From positions 1 to 25,673 of the IMG/VR virus record IMGVR_UViG_3300008469_000017: 25,673 nt of DNA. One strand, written 5' to 3'. Position 1 is the first letter of the stretch, and every line of letters starts with the position of its first letter. The position numbers and the translations under genes were made by a program. Shown piece by piece: positions 1 to 8,663 of this stretch. This DNA is from a virus. The notes beneath the pieces are model-generated. The model saw only the letters and a list, made by a program, of their open reading frames with translations, did no database searches and was not told where the DNA came from.

Positions 1-930
1 CTTTTAGTTGGAGATGGATATATTGATTTTAAAGGACAATATTGTATAATTACTTCTAATGATATTGAAACTCAAGAATGGTTATTAAACAATCCTCATT
101 TTGAATGTCATAGAGAAAAAAGAAAAGAAGATAATATTCATTTTAGATTACAAGGAAAATATCTTGTAGAATTATTAAAACAATTAGGATTTACGAAGCA
201 AAAAGCAAAAAACAAGATATTTCCTAAGAAATTATTACAAATGAGCAGAAATAATATTTCTGCTTTATTAAGAGGTTTATTTGATGCTGATGGACATAGT
301 AGAACAAGAGATGGTTCAATAGGCTTTACCTCTACTTCTAAAGAATTATTAAAACAAGTTAAGATTTTATTAGATATGTTTGGTATACAGATTTCTAATG
401 AAAAATGGAATATTATAAGCCCAGAAAAATCAACAAGAGTTAAGGTTGAAAGTTTAGTTGGTCAAATAACATTATCAAGTTATTTTTCAAAGTTATTTTA
501 TGAAAAAATTGGTTTTAGCATAAAAAGAAAACAGGAAAAATATAAATTAGTAAAACATGTAGAATATAGTAATTCTCAATCTTATCCAAATATCAAATAT
601 TGGATAAGAGATAATTTAATAAATAAATATGTTGATAATAAATTACAACAAAAACTTGCAAAAGGAATTAGAAAAGGATGGATATCTCCAGCAAGAATTT
701 TAAGATATGATATAAATGATAAAACTACAAGACATCATATAAAAATGATTTTAGATTATTATAATACTATTTTAAACGAAACAGAAGAATATAAAAAATT
801 GTTAGATTTTTACGAAAAGAATTGGTATCTTTTAAAAATAAAAAAAATAGATAGTGGGAAAAATCATACTTATGATTTTGTTATACCTGAAACAAAAAGC
901 TTCTATGCTAATGGAGCAATTACTCAGAAC
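1..930 (+). other. Intein with LAGLIDADG (DOD) homing endonuclease inside terL, N-terminal part outside window
   Basis: Two dodecapeptide motifs are visible: LLVGDGYID at the window edge (codons 2-10 or so) and LLRGLFDADG (codons 89-98). About 85 residues separate them, as in LAGLIDADG inteins. The C-terminal splicing blocks follow: YDFVIPETKSFYANG (block F) and GAITQN (block G), ending in Asn at 928-930 with Thr as the +1 residue (931-933). Frame is kept across the junction, as splicing demands. The residue before the final Asn is Gln, not the usual His. The N-terminal splice junction and block A cysteine/serine lie upstream. The intein sits directly at the conserved TPNG motif of the terminase ATPase, a typical active-site insertion point. 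Confidence 0.9.
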
Positions 931-2127
931 ACGCCAAATGGAGTAGCAGGTAAAGGTTCCTATTATTATGAACAAGTAGTAAAAGCTAAAGCAGGAGCTT
1001 CTAAAGATACTAAATATTTAGAAATTGATTGGTGGGAAGTAAATGATGATGATAGAATTCAAGGCCCTAAAAAAGGTTATAACGATATTCTTGAAAAAGC
1101 AGTTAAAGAAGGATATTATTATAAACCAGAAATTAAGAAAAAATATAGTGAATTTTTCAAACCAATAGCAAGAGAAAGATATTTAGATAATAAATGGCTT
1201 AAAGCAGCATATGATGATTTAGGAATGGCAGCATATCGTCAAGAAATACTTCACGATTTTATTGTTGCAGGAGATAAAGTATTTAGTGAAGAAGTATTAT
1301 CAAATGTTGAAGAGAGATTAAAAGATCCATTAATAAAAGATGTATTTGGAGCGTCTGAGTATGAAGGTTGGTGGGTATGGAAAAAACCAATTCCTGGTCA
1401 TCGTTATATAATAGGAATAGATGTTTCAACAGGAACCAGCAATGATTATTCAACAGCAGAAATTTTTGATGTAGGAGAATATGAGCAAGTAGCAGAATAT
1501 AAAGGTCATATGTCGACACCAAACTTTTCAAGATTTATAAAGAAAATAGGAAATTATTATAATGAAGCATATTTAGTAATAGAATGTAATAGTATTGGAG
1601 AAGCTATATTTAATGGAGTATATTACTCTGAAGTTGACCCATACAATAATGTATATAAGCAAAAGAAAACTAAAAATGGTATAACAAGAATGACTGGGTG
1701 GATAACAGATGTTAAAACAAGAAAACTTTTAACAAACGATTTTATAGATTGGATAACAGTTCCAGAATTATTTGATACTATTAAAATATATAGCAAGAGA
1801 TTATGGTTAGAATTATCAACATGGATATGGTCAGGAGGAAATCGACCAGACCATAGTGAGGGAAGTCACGATGACTCGATTATTGCATTAGCATTAGCAT
1901 TATATTTAAGGTCAAAAGCAATAAATTCAGGAGAATCATTTCTTATTACTGATGATGGAGAAGTAATAGAGTCTGATAGTAAAGATAATTTAGAGGATGA
2001 CCCTAAAAAGAAAGTATCGGAGACATTTGATGTTATTTCTTCAGAAGATATGAATGATGATGATTTTCAAAGTAAACATGGTTGTTCTAAGGAAGAATAT
2101 GATTGGCTTATAGGAAGTATAAATTGA
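1..2127 (+). CDS. terL: Phage terminase large subunit (T4 gp17-like), 5' partial, with in-frame intein
   Basis: The reading frame is open from base 1, so the gene begins outside the window. Codons 1-310 are intein (separate entry). The host protein resumes at 931 with TPNG, the motif III (ATPase coupling) region that T4 gp17 also has; the Walker A and B parts lie upstream. The rest is the RNase H-like headful nuclease: first acidic residue in IGIDVSTG (Asp at 1420), second in LVIECNS (Glu at 1582), third in HDDSIIALA (Asp at 1870 or 1873). All three catalytic acids are therefore present. The enzyme pumps DNA into the prohead through the portal and cuts the concatemer. The tail is acidic and ends at TGA 2125-2127, overlapping the next start. 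The enzyme should be active only after the intein splices out. Family assignment is sure; nuclease residue numbering is by motif. Confidence 0.93.
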   Translation, partial: LLVGDGYIDFKGQYCIITSNDIETQEWLLNNPHFECHREKRKEDNIHFRLQGKYLVELLKQLGFTKQKAKNKIFPKKLLQMSRNNISALLRGLFDADGHSRTRDGSIGFTSTSKELLKQVKILLDMFGIQISNEKWNIISPEKSTRVKVESLVGQITLSSYFSKLFYEKIGFSIKRKQEKYKLVKHVEYSNSQSYPNIKYWIRDNLINKYVDNKLQQKLAKGIRKGWISPARILRYDINDKTTRHHIKMILDYYNTILNETEEYKKLLDFYEKNWYLLKIKKIDSGKNHTYDFVIPETKSFYANGAITQNTPNGVAGKGSYYYEQVVKAKAGASKDTKYLEIDWWEVNDDDRIQGPKKGYNDILEKAVKEGYYYKPEIKKKYSEFFKPIARERYLDNKWLKAAYDDLGMAAYRQEILHDFIVAGDKVFSEEVLSNVEERLKDPLIKDVFGASEYEGWWVWKKPIPGHRYIIGIDVSTGTSNDYSTAEIFDVGEYEQVAEYKGHMSTPNFSRFIKKIGNYYNEAYLVIECNSIGEAIFNGVYYSEVDPYNNVYKQKKTKNGITRMTGWITDVKTRKLLTNDFIDWITVPELFDTIKIYSKRLWLELSTWIWSGGNRPDHSEGSHDDSIIALALALYLRSKAINSGESFLITDDGEVIESDSKDNLEDDPKKKVSETFDVISSEDMNDDDFQSKHGCSKEEYDWLIGSIN

Positions 2128-2552
2128 TTATAAATATTGAAGGAGTAGAAGTAGAAGAAGAAGTTAAAAATTTTGGATTTCGTTATATATTTTATGATAA
2201 AGATAATAAAATAACATTAGATTTAACTGAATTAACTATAAATGAATTTTATGAATTAAGTAAAAATCTTTGTAATTTTTATGAATATAATATAATTAAT
2301 AAATATAACGTTCAAACTATTACAGGATATGATTGGAAGATTGATTTAGGAAAAGATAAACCAAACATTAAAATAATATTAAGAACAATAGAATTAATAG
2401 GGAAAAGGTATACAGGAATTTATTATCCTGATATAATGTATTATGACTATAAAGATAAAAGAAAGCATAAGTATTATAAAGAATGGATTGAATATATGGG
2501 ATATGGATTAATACATTGTAAAAATGTGGCAATATTCTTAAAAGAGAGATAG
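2124..2552 (+). CDS. Hypothetical protein, 142 aa, translationally coupled to terL
   Basis: No family recognised. The best start is TTG at 2124: it overlaps the terL stop (TTGA) and has AGGAAG at 2112-2117, six bases before it. An upstream TTG at 2103 in the same frame has no such site. The product has an acidic start (VEVEEEV) and then a mixed, aromatic-rich sequence with many Tyr, Lys and Ile; no membrane segment or clear motif is seen. Its place between terminase and portal, where T4 carries tail sheath and tube genes, suggests a virion or assembly role, but that is inference from position only. Confidence 0.7.
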   Translation: MIINIEGVEVEEEVKNFGFRYIFYDKDNKITLDLTELTINEFYELSKNLCNFYEYNIINKYNVQTITGYDWKIDLGKDKPNIKIILRTIELIGKRYTGIYYPDIMYYDYKDKRKHKYYKEWIEYMGYGLIHCKNVAIFLKER

Positions 2553-2554
2553 AT

Positions 2555-2995
2555 ATGATATACAAAAATAAGAATACAAAATTATTAAAGAATAGAATGA
2601 TTCAAGGAGTTAATCCAACCAAAAGAGGTATTAAAAAAGCTATTAATGCTAATGACTCTATAAAGAATAAAACAAATAATGGAATAACTATAAATGATAT
2701 AGTAGCTAATTCTCATAAAAAGTTAAATATCAATAAAAAAAGTATATTGGGTAAGGTTACAAGGAATATAAATAAAGGTTCTGGAGAATCTACTATGGAT
2801 AATAATCATTTAGAAAAGAAAGAAGAAGAGCTTGAAGATAAATTAGACCCAAATAAGAAAGTAGTTTCTAAAGATCCAAATAAAAAAATTATGTTTAATG
2901 GGAAATTAGTTTCAAAGCAATATTTACTATTAAAATCAAAAAATGATAAAAAAGCGGCCGAAGCCCTTGCTTTAGCCTTGAAGTCAGGAGTATAA
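2555..2995 (+). CDS. Hypothetical basic protein, 146 aa, upstream of portal
   Basis: No family recognised. ATG at 2555 lies two bases after the previous stop, with a purine-rich AAAGAGAG before it. The first 80 residues are strongly basic and Asn/Lys-rich (KNKNTKLLKNRM, KKLNINKKS); the middle is charged (EKKEEELEDKL), followed by two similar short stretches, DPNKKVVSK and DPNKKIMFN, an internal duplication. The C-terminal end is Ala/Leu-rich (KKAAEALALALKSG). The stop is two bases before the portal start, so it is in the same operon. A nucleic-acid-binding or head-assembly role would fit but is not shown. Confidence 0.7.
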   Translation: MIYKNKNTKLLKNRMIQGVNPTKRGIKKAINANDSIKNKTNNGITINDIVANSHKKLNINKKSILGKVTRNINKGSGESTMDNNHLEKKEEELEDKLDPNKKVVSKDPNKKIMFNGKLVSKQYLLLKSKNDKKAAEALALALKSGV

Positions 2996-2997
2996 TT

Positions 2998-4908
2998 ATG
3001 CCACTTATAGATGGAGTTGAAGTTTTTGTAGATGAAAAAGCAGCAAGGAAATTACAAAAAAACATTAATGCTATTCCAGAACTTTCACAAGAATTAAAGA
3101 CAGATATTGACCCAAACAAAATAAATTTATCAAATGAATTCAATGATGGTTCTAACTTAAATATATTTTTTGACGATACTGAATATGGATCTGGCAAAGA
3201 TTTAAATGATAGAAAAGCAAGATATATAACTTATAAAGAAATGGATGGAATGGAATTTATTCATAGAGGTATTGAAATAATTTCAGATGATGCATCACAA
3301 TCTAATGATGCAGGCGATGTAATGAAATTCTTTTCTGATGATGAAGCCATTAAGGGAGTTCTTGAGGAATTATTTATCAAAAAATTAGATATGAATAATG
3401 AGTTATGGACTATATTTTATGAGACAGTTAAAATGGGAGATAATTTCTATGAGATTATTCCTGATGATTATAAAAAACCAAAAGAGATTAAACGTATTAG
3501 ATATTTAGATCCAGATAAAATGGAAAGAATAGAGAAAGATGGAAAACTTTCACACTTTTCATATAAAGTAATTAAAAAAGAAGATAATATTGAAAAAAAA
3601 GAAACACAGGAATATAAATTATTTCCTTGGCAAATAATTCATTTTAAAATAGACAATAAATCTCATGCTCCTTATGGAGGTAGTTTATTAGAAGCTGGAG
3701 TAAGAACTTATAGACGTTTAGTAATGCTTGAAGATTTAATGTTAGTATATCGAATTAGCCGAGCACCAGAAAGAAGAGTATTCTACATAGATGTAGGTAA
3801 TCTCAATGCTGTAGAGGCTAAACGATTTTTAACTAAAATGAAAAATGCTTATAGAACTCAATCATTTGTAGATGAGAATGGAAATATAAATAAAAAAGCA
3901 AACGTAATGTCAATTACATCTGATATATTTGTTCCGGTTAGAGAAGGGCAAACTGGGACACGAATTGAAACTCTTCAAGGTGGACAAGCAATGGGAGCAA
4001 CTGGCTCTGAAGATCCGCTATTAACATATTTTAAAAATAAAATATTAAAGACAATGAATATTCCTCCTAGTTATATGGGAGAGCAACAAGAGATGAAAGG
4101 ATCTCTTTCAACTATTGACCAAAAATTTGGTAGATTTATAGAAAGAGTTCAAGCACAAATAGTTCAAGGATTAAATAAAATAGCAGCATTAGAATTATTT
4201 TTTAAAGGATATAAAAAAGAAGATTTAAATAATTTTATGATTGAACTTACTCCTCCTTCTAATGTAAAAGAAATAACAGAAATAGAATTGATTAATCAGA
4301 GAATGTCTTTAATTGCAACAATACAACAATTAAATTTATTTCCTAACGAATGGATACTTAAACATATTATGAAAATGTCAGATAAAGAAATATCTGATAT
4401 TACATTACAAAAAAAGCTTGAAGCAGGTGCTGCTGGCGCTGGTGGAATAGTAGGCGCTGGAGCAGGTGGAGCAGAATTAGGTGGAGCAGAATTAGGTGGA
4501 GCAGAATTAGGTGGAGAAATTCCACCAGAAGCAGGAGTTCCAGCAGAGGCAGGAGCAGCTCCAGAAGAATTAGCAGCGAGCGCATTAGTAAATATGTTTG
4601 GTAAAGATTTCTTAATAGAAAATAAAGAAGACTTTTTTAATCTTGTTAAATCTTCTAAAGAATATAACAGGAAAACAAAATTAGCACCTATGCTTGAAGC
4701 AGCTAGCGATTTTATTTTGGGTAGTGTTAAAGTTAAAAATAATAAGGTTAATAGAAATAATATTGTTGCATTATCATCATTAAATGAATTTAAAGGTTTA
4801 GATTTTAAAAATAGAAAAATTCATCTTTGGGAAAAAGACAACAATGGAACATTAAAAGATTTAAATGAATTAATAATAGAATGTGGAAATGGAGCATTAA
4901 ATGGATAA
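2998..4908 (+). CDS. Portal vertex protein (T4 gp20-like)
   Basis: This forms the dodecameric ring at one capsid vertex through which DNA is packaged and ejected; it also starts prohead assembly. The 636-residue product matches the T4 gp20 family in its core: RGIEIISDDA, then LWTIFYETVKMGDNFYEI, FPWQIIHFKI, the wing/stem region SRAPERRVFYIDVGNL, then FVPVREGQ and the ETLQGGQ loop, and NIPPSYMGEQ near residue 360. T4 gp20 is about 520 residues. The extra length is mostly C-terminal: a Gly/Ala-rich stretch around residues 475-530 with exact 15-bp repeats, and about 100 more residues with no recognised motif. It overlaps the next gene by 8 bases. The family call is sure; the tail is of unknown function. 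Confidence 0.92.
   Translation: MPLIDGVEVFVDEKAARKLQKNINAIPELSQELKTDIDPNKINLSNEFNDGSNLNIFFDDTEYGSGKDLNDRKARYITYKEMDGMEFIHRGIEIISDDASQSNDAGDVMKFFSDDEAIKGVLEELFIKKLDMNNELWTIFYETVKMGDNFYEIIPDDYKKPKEIKRIRYLDPDKMERIEKDGKLSHFSYKVIKKEDNIEKKETQEYKLFPWQIIHFKIDNKSHAPYGGSLLEAGVRTYRRLVMLEDLMLVYRISRAPERRVFYIDVGNLNAVEAKRFLTKMKNAYRTQSFVDENGNINKKANVMSITSDIFVPVREGQTGTRIETLQGGQAMGATGSEDPLLTYFKNKILKTMNIPPSYMGEQQEMKGSLSTIDQKFGRFIERVQAQIVQGLNKIAALELFFKGYKKEDLNNFMIELTPPSNVKEITEIELINQRMSLIATIQQLNLFPNEWILKHIMKMSDKEISDITLQKKLEAGAAGAGGIVGAGAGGAELGGAELGGAELGGEIPPEAGVPAEAGAAPEELAASALVNMFGKDFLIENKEDFFNLVKSSKEYNRKTKLAPMLEAASDFILGSVKVKNNKVNRNNIVALSSLNEFKGLDFKNRKIHLWEKDNNGTLKDLNELIIECGNGALNG
4471..4515 (+). repeat. Three exact 15-bp tandem repeats in the portal gene
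   Basis: The unit GCAGAATTAGGTGGA occurs three times in a row (4471-4485, 4486-4500, 4501-4515) and encodes AELGG repeated. The copies are identical at every third position too, which points to recent slippage rather than long selection. The repeat lies in a Gly/Ala linker in the portal C-terminal region. Confidence 0.95.
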
Positions 4909-5569
4909 TTTACTTAAAAATATAAGAAATAATTCTGGAATTGTAGAAAGTAAAGAATTATTACCAAATCAGGCATCTAAATCAGATAAAAATTTTCTTA
5001 AAAAATTAAAACTTCTTTATCGAATAGGAGATAAAGAAGAATTTAACAAATCGCTTAAAAGATTAAATTTTATAAGAAAAAGTGAAGGTCTTCCAGAACT
5101 TCATAAAAATGAAATATTTAGTAAAGAAACTTCGAAGGTAATAAAAAACGCTATAAAGAAAGATAAATTAAAACAAAAAGAAGATAATTCTAAAAAAGAT
5201 AAAGTTTTAAGTAAAATGTTTTATACTCATGAATATTATACAAACATTAAAAAAAGAGAAAAATATAAAACAAATGTTCAAACTAGAAAAATTATAAACG
5301 ATTCAAATCTTGGAATAAATTTAGACGACTTAGGAGAAAAAACTAAGAAATCTGGTGAAAATATATCTTTTTATATTGTTAGAGTTAATGGAGAAAAAGT
5401 ATATATACTTTCTACTACAGGTATTTATCTTGGTGAACCAATAAATAAAATAATAAAAGTTAAAAGTAATCTTAAACATAAAGTTCAAGGTACTACAATA
5501 ATTTTACCTGAAATTAATAAAAAAATTGATATTATTAAAAATGATTTATTAAAAATAAAGAAATTATAA
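4901..5569 (+). CDS. Hypothetical Lys-rich protein, 222 aa
   Basis: No family recognised. It starts inside the last 8 bases of the portal gene. The N-terminal two thirds are very Lys-rich and probably helical (for example KNFLKKLKLLYRIGDKEEF and KNAIKKDKLKQKED). From about residue 150 the sequence turns beta-like (FYIVRVNGEKVYILSTTG, GTTIILPEI), which suggests a small C-terminal folded domain. The next gene begins directly after its stop. Position after the portal is where T4 carries the small core genes 67 and 68, so a prohead core or DNA-binding role is possible, but composition alone does not prove it. Confidence 0.68.
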   Translation: MDNLLKNIRNNSGIVESKELLPNQASKSDKNFLKKLKLLYRIGDKEEFNKSLKRLNFIRKSEGLPELHKNEIFSKETSKVIKNAIKKDKLKQKEDNSKKDKVLSKMFYTHEYYTNIKKREKYKTNVQTRKIINDSNLGINLDDLGEKTKKSGENISFYIVRVNGEKVYILSTTGIYLGEPINKIIKVKSNLKHKVQGTTIILPEINKKIDIIKNDLLKIKKL

Positions 5570-6004
5570 ATGAATAAGATTTATACATTAGGAACATTAT
5601 TAGAAGAGCTTAAAAAACAAACCCCAAAATTTGAAAAAGGTCAATTTTTTGAGGTTCAAAAAAGCATATATCCTAATACTAAAGTATTAAAAGAAAATAA
5701 AAATGTGCTTATAGAAGGTAAAATATTAACATTACCTATGGCATGTTCACAAAAAGCAAAGAGACAATTTAAAAAAGATAAAAGTCCATTTTTTAACTTT
5801 TCGAAAGATAATACCAGAGGGGATTTTTTAGAGATTATAGAGACGGATGGATATACAGCAAAGTGTATTAATAGGTCTTTAAAAGAAAAAATACAAAAAG
5901 AATATTATATAAACGAAGATATAAAGTATATATCTATTACATTTGATGATATAATGGATAATACTATTAAACGAGTTTATAGAGGAATAAAAAAATACAT
6001 TTAG
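5570..6004 (+). CDS. Hypothetical protein, 144 aa
   Basis: No family recognised. The ATG directly follows the TAA of the gene before it (TAAATG), so translation is likely coupled. The product is basic with mixed alpha/beta character and no membrane segment: a helix-like start (LLEELKKQTPKF), then VLIEGKILTLPMACSQ, and a C-terminal strand-rich part (KYISITFDDIMD). It ends 22 bases before the next gene. Its operon partners are virion genes, so a structural or assembly role is the default inference. Confidence 0.65.
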   Translation: MNKIYTLGTLLEELKKQTPKFEKGQFFEVQKSIYPNTKVLKENKNVLIEGKILTLPMACSQKAKRQFKKDKSPFFNFSKDNTRGDFLEIIETDGYTAKCINRSLKEKIQKEYYINEDIKYISITFDDIMDNTIKRVYRGIKKYI

Positions 6005-6026
6005 AATATTATATGGAGGCAATAAT

Positions 6027-7307
6027 ATGGCTTTAGAAATGTCATTAAGAGAATTTGAAGATATGAACCTTTACTCTAATAAGAGTATGGAAAGAATTAT
6101 CTCTTCAATTGTTAATGAATCATCAAACGCAGCACTTGTTAATATGTATGAAGATAGTGTAATTTTGCTTGATCATGAAAACGGAAGTTTTTATACAGCT
6201 GATTATCATTTTGACCCTAAAACATTAACACTTGTATTAGAAAATTATGAAGAAATTTTTCTTGTAAAAGAGGAATCAGGATTTAAAGATTCTATCAAGA
6301 ATTTTTTTGAAGATGAAGATGCATCAATAGATGATTTAACAGAATCTTATAAAGAAAACGTAATTGAACAAGAAGAGTTTATTAATGAATTAATAAATGA
6401 AACTCTTGCAGTAAAGAATTTTGAAGATATCATAGATTATTCACAGCTTGCAGAAGCTAACGATGATTTATCTATTAAAAATGAAGACTTCTTTAAGGCT
6501 TATCAGGAAAGACTTGAAACACATCCAATCAATGAAGTTAAATTTTTTAATTTTAAAGACAAAGTAGTAGTATCATTACTTGAGAATGAAAAGGTTAAAC
6601 TTATTAATTCAAATATTATTGATAAAGCTGCTGATTTATGGAAAAGAGCAGAATTTAAAAATAGTTTTAATGAAGCAGCATCATTATTTATTGAAGATGT
6701 CGAAGCTGGAAAAGATAAATTCCTTAAATTGTTTGAAGAATTTCCACAAGTATTTTTCCTTGATAATGCTGATAGAAAAGCTATGTTTGGTAAAGCAATT
6801 ATATCTAATAATGATTTAAGAGAATCATTAGATGATTTGCTTAAAGGAATGGATATACTTTTTGAAGATGAAGATATTGATTCAATAAGAGAATCTTATA
6901 TTACAGAACTTGAAGGAGAAGGAGATTCAGTTGGAGCGCATGGTCTTGCAGATAAAAACTCTCCAGCAGCAAAAGCTAAAGCATTAAAAGCTGAAAAATT
7001 AAAAGCTGAAAAATTAAAAGCTGAAAAATTAAAAGCAGGAAAAATAAAAGCAGCAGTCGATACTGCTGATGAAGAACCAGATCCTGAAACTGATAATGGT
7101 GATGAAACAGCTGATGAACCTGCTAAAGAATTAGCTCCTGAAGATATTAAGAAAATTTCTGATGAATTAAAGAAACTTGCTGAAAAAATGGAAGATGAAA
7201 AACTCAAAGAAAAAATGGATGGTATAATTGCAAAACTTGATGGTAGTGTAGAAGAAGGAACTCGTCCTGATTTAGTTAAAGAAGCAGTTTATCTTCTATC
7301 AATATAA
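6027..7307 (+). CDS. Putative prohead core / head morphogenesis protein, 426 aa, acidic
   Basis: No exact family match is claimed. ATG at 6027 follows a strong GGAGG at 6015-6019. The protein is acidic and mostly helical: residues 1-300 contain many Glu/Asp/Leu/Asn stretches (EEFINELINETL, LLKGMDILFEDEDIDSI), then a Lys/Ala-rich spacer with three tandem KAEKL units, an acidic linker (EEPDPETDNGDETADEP) and a predicted coiled segment (KKISDELKKLAEKMEDEKLKE). Several Leu/Ile-x-Glu sites suitable for a gp21-type protease occur. Between portal and protease, T4 has core genes 67 and 68; this acidic helical protein plausibly fills that role, though it is much longer. Confidence 0.75.
   Translation: MALEMSLREFEDMNLYSNKSMERIISSIVNESSNAALVNMYEDSVILLDHENGSFYTADYHFDPKTLTLVLENYEEIFLVKEESGFKDSIKNFFEDEDASIDDLTESYKENVIEQEEFINELINETLAVKNFEDIIDYSQLAEANDDLSIKNEDFFKAYQERLETHPINEVKFFNFKDKVVVSLLENEKVKLINSNIIDKAADLWKRAEFKNSFNEAASLFIEDVEAGKDKFLKLFEEFPQVFFLDNADRKAMFGKAIISNNDLRESLDDLLKGMDILFEDEDIDSIRESYITELEGEGDSVGAHGLADKNSPAAKAKALKAEKLKAEKLKAEKLKAGKIKAAVDTADEEPDPETDNGDETADEPAKELAPEDIKKISDELKKLAEKMEDEKLKEKMDGIIAKLDGSVEEGTRPDLVKEAVYLLSI
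6986..7030 (+). repeat. Three exact 15-bp tandem repeats in the core-protein gene
   Basis: The unit AAAAGCTGAAAAATT is repeated exactly at 6986-7000, 7001-7015 and 7016-7030, encoding KAEKL three times. A diverged partial copy precedes (AAAGCATT) and follows (AAAAGCAGG) it. It encodes a charged linker or helix. Confidence 0.95.
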
Positions 7308-7318
7308 GGAGAAAGGAG

Positions 7319-7963
7319 ATGAATAAATTAATGACTGAATTATTACTTGAAGAAACTGATGACTTATTTAATGAAGTTATCAATGAAGAGATGAATGATA
7401 AACAGAGAAAATCAGCTCTTAAAAAGCTGAAAAGCGGAATGGTTTATAAACCTCTTCCTTCTATCTTTAAAGAAAAAGATGTTATTTTAGCGGCAGGACT
7501 TTCTGTTGATATGGTTCAAAATGATATTGGTAAAAAATATGCAGATGCATATAAAACTTTTATGAAGAATACTACTGATCAAGCTATTTTTGGTAGTGCT
7601 AAACATGCAGAAAATATAGAAGCAGCAAAAAAAGCAAAAGCTGTTTTAAAGAAATACTATGGAAGAGTTCAAAAAATAAAAGAAGCTCTTGCAAAAGCTA
7701 GTAAAAAAGTTGCTTCATCTGCATCAAAAACTAAAGTAGAAAAGGCTAATCTAAACAGAAAAAATATAATGGATAAAGAAGCAGCTGACAAAAAAGCCGC
7801 AGCAGAAGCAGCAGCTAAAAAAGAAGCAGCAAAAGCAAAAAGAGCCGCTAATAAAGCAGCAAAAATGAAAGCAGCAAAAAAAGAAGAAAGTAAAGCAAGA
7901 AAAGCCGCTTTTGTAGATAGAACAAAACAAAAACTTGCAAAAATTAATTTTGTAACAAGATAA
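7319..7963 (+). CDS. Putative prohead core protein, Ala/Lys-rich, 214 aa
   Basis: No named family is claimed. ATG at 7319 follows two purine-rich ribosome-binding stretches (AAGGAGAAAGGAG) in a 11-base gap. The first 30 residues are acidic with Leu-x-Glu sites (LMTELLLEE), resembling a cleavable head-targeting leader. Residues about 100-205 are a long Ala/Lys helix (AAAEAAAKKEAAKAKRAA), highly basic, which suits DNA or scaffold contact inside the prohead. It ends 10 bases before the protease gene. The T4 counterpart by position is gene 68, and the two share only general composition. Confidence 0.7.
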   Translation: MNKLMTELLLEETDDLFNEVINEEMNDKQRKSALKKLKSGMVYKPLPSIFKEKDVILAAGLSVDMVQNDIGKKYADAYKTFMKNTTDQAIFGSAKHAENIEAAKKAKAVLKKYYGRVQKIKEALAKASKKVASSASKTKVEKANLNRKNIMDKEAADKKAAAEAAAKKEAAKAKRAANKAAKMKAAKKEESKARKAAFVDRTKQKLAKINFVTR

Positions 7964-7973
7964 GGAGACTGAT

Positions 7974-8585
7974 ATGGAACAATTGTTCTTAGAAGATTAT
8001 ACAGATGTATTTAAATATCAGTTGCTTGAATCATCAAAAGACAAATTAGGTTATTACATTCGTGGTATAGTTTCTCGTGCTGGAACTAAAAATAAAAATA
8101 AAAGAATTTATCCAATACCTGTTATGGAAAATGCAGTTAATGAATTACAAGAAGCTGTAGCAAGTGGAGGATTTGTAGGTGAATTGGATCATCCACCAAC
8201 ACCAAAAATAAATATTAATAAAATATCTCATAAAATAACTAAGCTGAAAATGGCTCCAGATGGTGCTGTGCTTGCTGAAATGGTTGTTCTGGATACAGAT
8301 GAAGGTAAAACTTTAAAAAAATTAATAGATGGTGGAGTTAGACTTGGAGTTTCAACTAGAGGTCTTGGCGGTGTAAAACCATATGTAGGCGAATTAGGAG
8401 AAGGGTTGGTTGAAGTTCAACCTGGATTTAGAATGAAAGCAATTGATGTTGTTTTTGATCCATCAGCAGGAAAAGATGGAAGACCAAATTTTGTAACAGA
8501 AGATGTAACAGAAAATGGTATAGTTTTAGGGCATACAGCAAATTTTGAAAAAGTTTGGAATGATGTGTTCGGTTCAGGTTTGTAA
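7974..8585 (+). CDS. Prohead core protease (T4 gp21-like serine protease)
   Basis: This enzyme is made inside the prohead and cuts the capsid and core proteins at Leu/Ile-x-Glu sites, clearing room for DNA. The 203-residue product has about the length of T4 gp21 (212). The herpes-protease-like catalytic residues are visible: His73 in VGELDHP and Ser127 in GVSTRG; Asp159 in AIDVVFDPS follows at the expected place. RIYP near residue 45 is also typical of the family. ATG at 7974 follows AAGGAG. It stands directly ahead of scaffold and capsid genes as in T4. Confidence 0.92.
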   Translation: MEQLFLEDYTDVFKYQLLESSKDKLGYYIRGIVSRAGTKNKNKRIYPIPVMENAVNELQEAVASGGFVGELDHPPTPKININKISHKITKLKMAPDGAVLAEMVVLDTDEGKTLKKLIDGGVRLGVSTRGLGGVKPYVGELGEGLVEVQPGFRMKAIDVVFDPSAGKDGRPNFVTEDVTENGIVLGHTANFEKVWNDVFGSGL

Positions 8586-8663
8586 AACCTGATTTTTAGA
8601 TATTAAGTAAGATAATGTTATACAAACATTATATTATATAGAAATTTATTTGGAGGAAATAAT

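Noticed and set aside
1-930. A separate homing endonuclease gene starting at ATG 241
   Set aside because: The frame is open from base 1 with another LAGLIDADG motif and continues in frame through splice blocks into terminase, so it is an intein, not a standalone gene.
1283-1531. Minus-strand open frame, 82 aa, within terL
   Set aside because: It lies opposite conserved terminase nuclease sequence and its Leu/His-rich product is the usual complement of a Gln/Asp/Glu-rich gene.
2129-2136. TATAAATA as a late promoter near the gene after terL
   Set aside because: It falls within the coding start of that gene; in such AT-rich DNA this 8-mer is expected several times by chance, so a match without other support was not annotated.
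2895-3197. Minus-strand open frame, 100 aa, across the portal start
   Set aside because: Opposite two well-supported plus-strand genes with good ribosome sites; no ribosome site or motif of its own.
4400-4585. Minus-strand open frame with Leu-rich repeats
   Set aside because: It is only the complement of the portal Gly/Ala tandem repeats.
6896-7207. Minus-strand open frame, 103 aa, Ser/Phe/Ala-rich
   Set aside because: A complement of the charged repeat region of the core-protein gene, not an independent gene.
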